Below are positions 7,201 through 11,895 of a stretch of 11,895 bases of DNA, piece by piece (within the stretch, counting starts at the first letter, position 1; every line of letters begins with the position of its first letter). Position numbers and translations under genes: made by a program. The notes under the pieces are model-generated. The model ran no database searches and was not told the origin of the DNA. It saw only the letters and a program-made list of their open reading frames with translations. The DNA lies in NCBI GenBank assembly GCA_016839245.1, contig JAEOUN010000103.1, forward strand, positions 1 to 11,895, given 5' to 3'. The stretch is from Candidatus Thorarchaeota archaeon (GTDB taxonomy: Archaea > Asgardarchaeota > Thorarchaeia > Thorarchaeales > Thorarchaeaceae).

Positions 7201-7302
7201 AGGTGCTGATTAGCACTTGTACAGAAAGGAGCCCCGAACAGGTGACTCTATGGGCGACAGCAGTCGTCCTGGGGCTTCCTTCCTAACTGGAGGTAATTAA
7301 AT
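7201..7302 (+). promoter_or_regulatory. Structured 5' leader of hsp20-cdc48
   Basis: Hairpin 1 is AGGTGCT (7201-7207) with AGCACTT (7212-7218), with one G-U pair and loop GATT. Stem 2 pairs AAGGAGCCCC (7226-7235) with GGGGC-T-TCCTT (7271-7281, one bulge). It encloses hairpin 3, GGGCGAC (7252-7258) with GTCGTCC (7263-7269), with one G-U and loop AGCA. The 3' arm of stem 2 can instead pair CTTCC (7279-7283) with GGAGG (7289-7293), the SD of the TTG start, so the two folds exclude each other. Two short reading frames also lie here: GTG 7242 (MTLWATAVVLGLPS) and ATG 7250 (MGDSSRPGASFLTGGN). A regulatory leader is inferred from these structures only. Confidence 0.4.
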
Positions 7303-7743
7303 TTGATAGATGATGAGTTTGAGTCAGTATTCCGTAAGATGATTGAAAATCTTATGGGCGCCATAGGTGAGATGTCCGATGGTAATACAACAGTAAGATA
7401 CTGGACCAGCTCGAATTTTGGCTTTCCGAGTCCAATCGAAGAAACTCCAGGTAACGATGAAGAATCCAATGCAGAGATAATTGAGTTGGATGATAAGGTA
7501 TTGGTCGTTCTCAATGTTGAGTCTGCAGGATTTGTTCCTTCAGTGAAAATTGAGGGTAAGAGTTTGATTGTAACCAACGAAATAGAAGACAAAGAAACAA
7601 TTCTTGATCTTGACTTTCCTGTTGATGTTAATAATTCGAAAGCATCCTACCGAAATGGTATCCTAGAGATTGAGTTGAAAGAAGCTAAAGATGGTTCAGA
7701 TGTCGCTACAGAAGGCGATATAGTGTTTGAAATCAGGGGGTAA
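7303..7743 (+). CDS. hsp20: Small heat-shock protein, Hsp20/alpha-crystallin family
   Basis: ATP-independent holdase chaperone of 146 residues that would keep unfolding proteins soluble in the cytoplasm. The N-terminal arm (1-55) is acidic and carries FESVFRKMIENLMG. The alpha-crystallin domain spans about 57-127, with strands around VLVVLNV and VKIEGKSLIV and the family signature ASYRNGILEIEL at 114-125. A standard C-terminal I-x-I anchor is not evident; the tail ends DIVFEIRG. The start is TTG 7303, supported by GGAGGT at 7289-7294, eight bases upstream. cdc48 begins five bases after the stop, and its SD lies in the last codons of this gene, so the two are one operon. In Archaeoglobus fulgidus hsp20 and cdc48 also share a heat-shock operon, which supports the call. 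Confidence 0.85.
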   Translation: MIDDEFESVFRKMIENLMGAIGEMSDGNTTVRYWTSSNFGFPSPIEETPGNDEESNAEIIELDDKVLVVLNVESAGFVPSVKIEGKSLIVTNEIEDKETILDLDFPVDVNNSKASYRNGILEIELKEAKDGSDVATEGDIVFEIRG

Positions 7744-7747
7744 AAAA

Positions 7748-9934
7748 GTGAGTGAAGAACCTATTAGACTAAAGGTAGCTGCTGCGATTCCACGAGATCA
7801 AGGCAGAGGTATTATCAGACTTAATTCAGAGATTCGCCGTCATCTTGACGTAGGATCTGGTGATTATATTCTTATAAAGGGATCAAAAGAAACAGTGGCG
7901 ATTTGTTTTCCTGCAATGAGAGAAGATGATATTCTAGACATGGTTCGTATTGATTCCATTGTCCGTAATAATGCTGGAGTGAAACTAGGCGAAGTTGTAG
8001 AAGTAAGTAAAGCAACTGTTCCTGATGCAACCAGAATCGTGTTTGCGCCAACGCAACCTCTTAGATTTCCACCTGGTTTTGACCAGCACTTCAAACAACA
8101 GATGTTAAATCGTCCAGTTACTAGAGGTGATGTGGTACTATTCTCCTCGATAGGTCAGGCACATCCATTCATAGTTTCAGTAGTATCGCCAAGCAAATTT
8201 GGAAAGGTGACTCCTGATACTAATGTTGAAGTTGTAGACAAACCCGCGAAACCTGAAGACATGACCGTTCCTGAAGTCACTTATGAAGACATAGGTGGAC
8301 TTGGTAATGAACTTGTTAAGATTCGAGAAATGATTGAACTTCCTATGAAGTCTCCAGAACTTTTCAAGCGACTAGGAATATCTCCTCCCAAAGGGGTTCT
8401 TCTTCATGGTCCGCCCGGTACAGGTAAGACTTTGATTGCTAAAGCAGTTGCAAACGAATCAGGTGCGACTTTCAAAGTAATTAATGGACCCGAGATCATG
8501 TCGAAGTTCTATGGAGAATCTGAGCAGAAACTCCGTGAGACCTTTGAAGAGGCAGAAAAGAACGCGCCTAGTATCATCTTCATTGATGAGATTGATAGTA
8601 TTGCTCCCAAACGCGCAGATGTCACTGGTGAAGTTGAACGACGGGTGGTGGCACAGCTCCTCTCTCTTATGGATGGACTATCTGGCAGAGGTCAAGTCAT
8701 TGTCATAGGTGCAACCAACCGTGTTGATGATGTTGATGAGGCACTTAGACGACCAGGAAGATTCGATAGAGAGATTGAGATTGGCGTTCCAGACAAGAAA
8801 GGAAGACTTGAGATTCTACAGATTCACACAAGGTCAATGCCTCTGGGCGAAGATGTGGATCTTGAGCGTCTTGCGGCTGTATCTCATGGATTTGTTGGTG
8901 CTGATCTAGCGGCTCTTACAAGGGAAGCAGCGATGCAAGCACTACGAAAGGTATTACCACATGTTGACCCGGAAACTGGAGACATTCCCGCAGATATCTT
9001 AGCAAATCTCTATGTGACCAAATCAGATTTTGATTCAGCGCTAAATGATGTTTCACCATCTGCACTTAGAGAAGTCCTTGTTGAAAAACCAAATGTAAAG
9101 TGGGATGATGTAGGCGGTCTTGAAAAAGTAAAACAACAGCTAAAAGAAGCAGTTGAAGCTCCAATTAAGAAACCCGAAGTCTTTAAGGAAATGGGAATTC
9201 GCTCACCAAAAGGCGTTTTGCTCTTTGGTCCTCCTGGGACTGGTAAGACTCTCTTAGCAAAAGCTGTTGCTACTGAAAGTGAGGCAAATTTCATTTCGAT
9301 ACGAGGTCCAGAGATCTTTAACAAATATGTTGGAGAATCCGAGAAGGCAGTCCGTGAGATCTTCAAGAAGGCTCGTCAAACTGCTCCTTGTGTGTTGTTC
9401 TTTGATGAGATTGATGCTATCATGGGCTCTCGTGGGAGCAGGGACGATACTGGTGTGAGCCAGAGAATTGTGAATCAATTTCTTGCTGAGCTTGATGGAA
9501 TGCAGACATTGCAAAATGTGCTTGTAATCGGTGCTACTAACAGGGCAGATATGCTTGATGCTGCAGTTCTCAGACCTGGTAGATTCGATGCAGTGATCTT
9601 TGTACCACCTCCTGACACTCAGGCGAGGTTAGAGATCTTTAAGGTTCACACAAAGAAGATGCCTCTTGGTGATGATGTAGATCTTGGAAAATTGGCTGAA
9701 ATGACTAAAGGCTATTCTGGTGCTGATATTGAAGGGCTCTGCAGAGAAGCTGCTATGACAGCTGTCCGGAAGGATTGGAAGGCAAGACCAGTCACAATGA
9801 TGCACTTTGAAGAAGCATTGAATGAAACACGTCCAAGCCTAGGTTCCAAAGATCTTGAACGGTATCTTGAAGTTGCTGAAAGCGTAAAGAAGAGGCAACC
9901 TCAAAAAACCGAAGGATTACCTGGATACATTTAA
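7748..9934 (+). CDS. cdc48: Cdc48/p97/VAT-type AAA+ ATPase
   Basis: Hexameric unfoldase of 728 residues. It has an N domain (about 1-175; double-psi barrel plus four-stranded barrel), then D1 with Walker A GPPGTGKT (221-228, Lys227), Walker B IIFIDEID (Asp280, Glu281) and arginine-finger segment RRPGRFD (334-340). D2 has Walker A GPPGTGKT (494-501), Walker B VLFFDEID (Asp553, Glu554) and RPGRFD (609-614). All ATPase motifs are intact. In archaea this protein unfolds substrates for the 20S proteasome. The C-terminus is GLPGYI, with a penultimate Tyr like the HbYX proteasome-docking motif, but Gly takes the hydrophobic position. I start it at GTG 7748 because GGGGGT (7736-7741) lies six bases upstream; a TTG at 7727 would add seven residues. 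Confidence 0.96.
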   Translation: MSEEPIRLKVAAAIPRDQGRGIIRLNSEIRRHLDVGSGDYILIKGSKETVAICFPAMREDDILDMVRIDSIVRNNAGVKLGEVVEVSKATVPDATRIVFAPTQPLRFPPGFDQHFKQQMLNRPVTRGDVVLFSSIGQAHPFIVSVVSPSKFGKVTPDTNVEVVDKPAKPEDMTVPEVTYEDIGGLGNELVKIREMIELPMKSPELFKRLGISPPKGVLLHGPPGTGKTLIAKAVANESGATFKVINGPEIMSKFYGESEQKLRETFEEAEKNAPSIIFIDEIDSIAPKRADVTGEVERRVVAQLLSLMDGLSGRGQVIVIGATNRVDDVDEALRRPGRFDREIEIGVPDKKGRLEILQIHTRSMPLGEDVDLERLAAVSHGFVGADLAALTREAAMQALRKVLPHVDPETGDIPADILANLYVTKSDFDSALNDVSPSALREVLVEKPNVKWDDVGGLEKVKQQLKEAVEAPIKKPEVFKEMGIRSPKGVLLFGPPGTGKTLLAKAVATESEANFISIRGPEIFNKYVGESEKAVREIFKKARQTAPCVLFFDEIDAIMGSRGSRDDTGVSQRIVNQFLAELDGMQTLQNVLVIGATNRADMLDAAVLRPGRFDAVIFVPPPDTQARLEIFKVHTKKMPLGDDVDLGKLAEMTKGYSGADIEGLCREAAMTAVRKDWKARPVTMMHFEEALNETRPSLGSKDLERYLEVAESVKKRQPQKTEGLPGYI

Positions 9935-9947
9935 AATTTAATTAATG

Positions 9948-9984
9948 GACTGGACACCACTCGTGTCCAGTCTTCCCTCTTTTT
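9948..9984 (+). terminator. Hairpin terminator after cdc48
   Basis: GACTGGACAC (9948-9957) and GTGTCCAGTC (9963-9972) form a perfect ten-pair stem with loop CACTC, followed by a pyrimidine tract TTCCCTCTTTTT. It lies 13 bases after the cdc48 stop and closes the hsp20-cdc48 operon. Confidence 0.8.
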
Positions 9985-10145
9985 GATATAACTAGTTAAC
10001 GAGTGAAAATTCTCCTCGACATCCATGTCATCATTCCGGATTTTATTTCTATTACAAGTAAAGAGTCGTGCCATTACAGTCACGATATCCTTTTGAATAA
10101 CCTTTCAATGATGTTCAAAGAATCCTTTCGTTGGAGACCCTATTC

Positions 10146-11021
10146 ATGAGTGATTTCTATCCAATTTCACCCCTTGTGATGATTACCAATACAAGTTACG
10201 GTGCTCAAGTGGGCGTCATGAACGAGATGTGGGCTTTACGAGTGGTGCGAGGCAAAAAAATTCTCACAGAGAAAGCCATTTCTGATTTGAATCTTGATAA
10301 TATTGTTGGAATTGCGTATGGTCACATTCGAGTCGAGGGTCTAAGTCGTCATGCTGTTGCAACGATGTCTGGTCGGCTCATGCAGTTTGCTAGGCAATAT
10401 CAGCAAGCAGGAATTTGCCCTAATTATGAGATTCCTGATCTTAGCTATGATGATGGAACCACAGTCGGAGATCTAGCTGCCACCTCATCAGGTAGTCCCA
10501 CAGCTGAAGCTATGGGCGAATCTGTAGTGGCTGAGTTATCTGACATTAGAGTTGGAGAAATCCCCTTGATTCCTCGGACAATTAATGAACATGCTCGAAA
10601 GAGTATTGTTGAATCGCAAGCTGCACTGATCTGTGAGATATCTGCATATGCTACTACATTACCAGCAGGACATCTGGATTTAATGTTCAATAAGGCTGCT
10701 GATCAACTTATTCATTATTGGGTCACTAGTGATTCTTCTGATCCAGCAGCAGCATTGAAGAAATTCGGTGCGCTTATACAAAGTTGTTCGAATGAAAGTC
10801 AAATGCCAAAAACAGGAACTGGAACCGCGACTATCGAAACCGGATCGTGTGATTTGCTTCGGGTATGTAGAGCTCTTGATCCTGATGTGAAAAAGATACC
10901 TTCAGGTTATCCCTGTGCATTTCACGAGATGATTGCAAAAAGGCTAGCGGAATTAACAGGCACAAAAGTAACTGTGAATACTTCTTCTACAGGTTGCATT
11001 GTTGGGATGAGTCTTGAGTAG
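10146..11021 (+). CDS. Unrecognised cytosolic protein; C-terminus faintly V4R/MetOD1-like
   Basis: 291 residues. I start it at ATG 10146, with GGAG at 10133-10136 nine bases upstream; a TTG at 10131 overlaps that SD and is unlikely. I cannot name the family. There is no signal peptide or clear membrane helix. The N-terminal part (1-85) is mixed alpha/beta, and about 100-135 is a Ser/Thr/Gly-rich, low-complexity linker. A helical block (about 145-215) follows. The C-terminal part (about 230-291) contains Cys235, Cys241, Cys257 (in SGYPCAFHEMIAKRLAELTG) and Cys284 near the end. This helix-then-strand end with spaced cysteines faintly recalls V4R or methanogen-output ligand-binding domains. It follows the cdc48 terminator, so it is transcribed separately; a weak TTTTATTTC near 10040 might be its TATA box. 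Confidence 0.7.
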   Translation: MSDFYPISPLVMITNTSYGAQVGVMNEMWALRVVRGKKILTEKAISDLNLDNIVGIAYGHIRVEGLSRHAVATMSGRLMQFARQYQQAGICPNYEIPDLSYDDGTTVGDLAATSSGSPTAEAMGESVVAELSDIRVGEIPLIPRTINEHARKSIVESQAALICEISAYATTLPAGHLDLMFNKAADQLIHYWVTSDSSDPAAALKKFGALIQSCSNESQMPKTGTGTATIETGSCDLLRVCRALDPDVKKIPSGYPCAFHEMIAKRLAELTGTKVTVNTSSTGCIVGMSLE

Positions 11022-11108
11022 CAGTAGGAACCAAATCAGGTACTATAATGTAATATCCTAGCTACCCAATAATCTTAAATCGCTTGGGCTGATTCAATTA
11101 AAGGTAGA

Positions 11109-11130
11109 CGAGACCACGTGGTATGTCTCG
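11109..11130 (+). promoter_or_regulatory. Nested palindrome upstream of the 2-TM protein gene
   Basis: CGAGAC (11109-11114) and GTCTCG (11125-11130) form a six-pair stem. The overlapping ACCACGTGGT (11113-11122) is a perfect ten-base palindrome. It ends five bases before the AGGAG site (11135-11139). It may be a repressor site or a leader hairpin; there is no T-run, so it is not a terminator. Confidence 0.3.
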
Positions 11131-11148
11131 ATTTAGGAGCTTATAAAA

Positions 11149-11430
11149 TTGGCATACTTGACTTGGCGAGAATATACGCGTTCTGGACCTGTGTGTCTTG
11201 GCGCGCTAGTTTTAATTGCTGGTGCAATTATTGCTTTGCTTCCAACAATTAATGTCGCATATGACTTCCTTGCACCAAACACGCAATTGATTGGAGCAGT
11301 CATAGCAGTAGTTGGACTTTTGCTCATAATAATTGGCTTCGTCTTCACAAAGAAGAAGCGTGACTCAGTCCTACGACCAGTAGATACAAAGCTGGATGAT
11401 ACCCCACCTCCTCCCCCCCCGCCGGACTGA
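11149..11430 (+). CDS. Small 2-TM membrane protein with polyproline C-terminus
   Basis: 93 residues, no known family. The TTG start at 11149 is chosen because AGGAG (11135-11139) lies nine bases upstream. Membrane helices lie at about 15-33 (VCLGALVLIAGAIIALL) and 46-66 (LIGAVIAVVGLLLIIIGFVF). They are followed by KKKR, which suggests a cytoplasmic C-terminal tail of about 25 residues ending TPPPPPPPD. Seven prolines in a row would normally need aIF5A for smooth translation and could bind a partner. The proline codons include an eight-C run (11413-11420), prone to slippage. Confidence 0.7.
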   Translation: MAYLTWREYTRSGPVCLGALVLIAGAIIALLPTINVAYDFLAPNTQLIGAVIAVVGLLLIIIGFVFTKKKRDSVLRPVDTKLDDTPPPPPPPD

Positions 11431-11452
11431 ATTAAAATCATTTATTCAAAGC

Positions 11453-11505
11453 TGAGCTCTAGGGTCTGAATAATCCTTGAGCTCAACCTCATTTCTTTTA
11501 ATTTC
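11453..11505 (+). terminator. Candidate terminator after the 2-TM protein gene
   Basis: TGAGCTC (11453-11459) pairs with GAGCTCA (11479-11485). An inner AGG/CCT pairing (11461-11463, 11475-11477) extends the stem across one mismatch. T-rich sequence follows (TTTCTTTTAATTTC), as in many archaeal terminators. The loop is long, so the call is tentative. Confidence 0.4.
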
Positions 11506-11609
11506 ATAAAATTTTCACTTTTTTCGGATGGTGTTCCATCTAGCAAATCCTAATATGTGACCAAGCTTGTTTTTTCTTAGAATTGAATAATATGTGGGGA
11601 ATTGTCTAG

Positions 11610-11895
11610 ATGAAGATAGTACTCGAATATAGAAATAGTCAATTTCATGAGTGCTCTGGCACGCCTACTACTCCAATCAGCCTTACAGTTGATGATGCAC
11701 AGAAGAAACTCATTCTTGTTGTGCCCTCAGGAACAGGCATGATTGAACGAAGAGCTGCAGAGAGAAACGCTCGTGGTATTGAAAAGGTTGGCTTTCAGAC
11801 AGCAAAAAGAGGTCGTATTGGTCGTGGATATGAACTAGTAGTTGAAGGTCATGGTGGAGGTCTTCCAGATCGTCTGAGACACTCGCCACGAGAAG
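11610..11895 (+). CDS. Unrecognised protein, 3' partial
   Basis: Open from ATG 11610 to the window edge, 95 codons, with GGGGA at 11596-11600 nine bases upstream. The start reads MKIVLEYRNSQFHECSG. It continues with a hydrophobic strand LILVVPSGTG (about 35-44), a basic helix MIERRAAERNARGIEKVG (45-62) and a Gly/Arg-rich stretch KRGRIGRGYELVVEGHGGG (69-87). The Arg-Gly content could suit nucleic-acid or ribosome contact, but I know no matching family. Codon use and the SD support a real gene. Confidence 0.65.
   Translation, partial: MKIVLEYRNSQFHECSGTPTTPISLTVDDAQKKLILVVPSGTGMIERRAAERNARGIEKVGFQTAKRGRIGRGYELVVEGHGGGLPDRLRHSPRE

Noticed and set aside
7248..7592. Minus-strand open frame across the hsp20 leader and gene
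   Set aside because: It is a shadow of hsp20 with Ser/Leu-rich composition and no start signals.
7727..7747. TTG start for cdc48 at 7727
   Set aside because: It overlaps the end of hsp20 and would place GGGGGT inside the coding region; that SD is correctly spaced for GTG 7748.
9010..9514. Minus-strand open frames inside cdc48
   Set aside because: They mirror the Walker and Gly-rich codons of a clearly functional plus-strand gene and have no SD or family resemblance.
11133..11441. Minus-strand open frame opposite the 2-TM protein
   Set aside because: The poly-Gly run is just the reverse of the C-rich proline codons; the plus strand has the SD and TM pattern.
11527..11540. Hairpin GATGG-TGTT-CCATC as a second terminator
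   Set aside because: The stem is five pairs and the T-run lies before it, not after, on the plus strand.

Overview
The window looks archaeal. It carries both subunits of DNA topoisomerase VI (top6B-top6A), a Cdc48/VAT-type double AAA+ ATPase behind a small heat-shock gene, an AN1 zinc finger fused to a site-2 protease, TATA-like promoter boxes, and strong Shine-Dalgarno (SD) sites in front of GTG and TTG starts. The moderate-to-low GC content and the eukaryote-like AN1 and Cdc48 proteins would suit an Asgard lineage such as Thorarchaeota. That placement is inference; no rRNA or tRNA gene is present to test it.

Bases 1-1930 (plus strand) are the accessory part. A GC-rich coding module occurs twice (4-144 and 1457-1597). 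It is about 79% identical, has no gaps, and keeps the same reading frame. The first copy enters from beyond the left edge and runs into a long AT-rich tail with three predicted membrane helices. A separate 3-TM protein starts one base after that gene stops. The second copy has no convincing start, is fused to a different tail and appears frameshifted. A conserved core end, a swapped tail, a small neighbour and an orphan core-plus-tail fragment resemble polymorphic-toxin or orphan-tip loci, but nothing in the tails proves toxicity.

Bases 1930-5586 (minus strand) read AN1-site-2 protease, then top6B, then top6A. The two topoisomerase genes overlap by ATGA. A near-perfect palindrome covers the SD of top6B and could hide it in the mRNA. 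Both subunits deviate at positions normally conserved in the family: the toprim DxD is D-M-S, and the ATPase-switch WKxY is L-R-N-Y.

Bases 5754-7145 (plus) encode a COG2509-like FAD-dependent dehydrogenase, divergent from the protease operon. Bases 7171-9984 form a self-contained proteostasis unit: TATA box, structured leader of about 100 nt, Hsp20 (TTG start), Cdc48 (GTG start), and a clear hairpin-plus-T terminator. Hsp20 would hold unfolded proteins and Cdc48 would unfold them.

Bases 10146-11895 (plus) hold three genes I cannot name: a Cys-containing soluble protein, a 2-TM protein with a polyproline tail, and a gene cut by the right edge. No stretch above 300 bases is without a gene. The longest gap (9985-10145, after the terminator) holds a 10-bp palindrome TAACTAGTTA at 9989-9998, a weak TATA-like TTTTATTTC near 10040 and a 5-bp hairpin at 10066-10085; none is decisive. 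The convergent gap 1885-1929 shows nothing clear.
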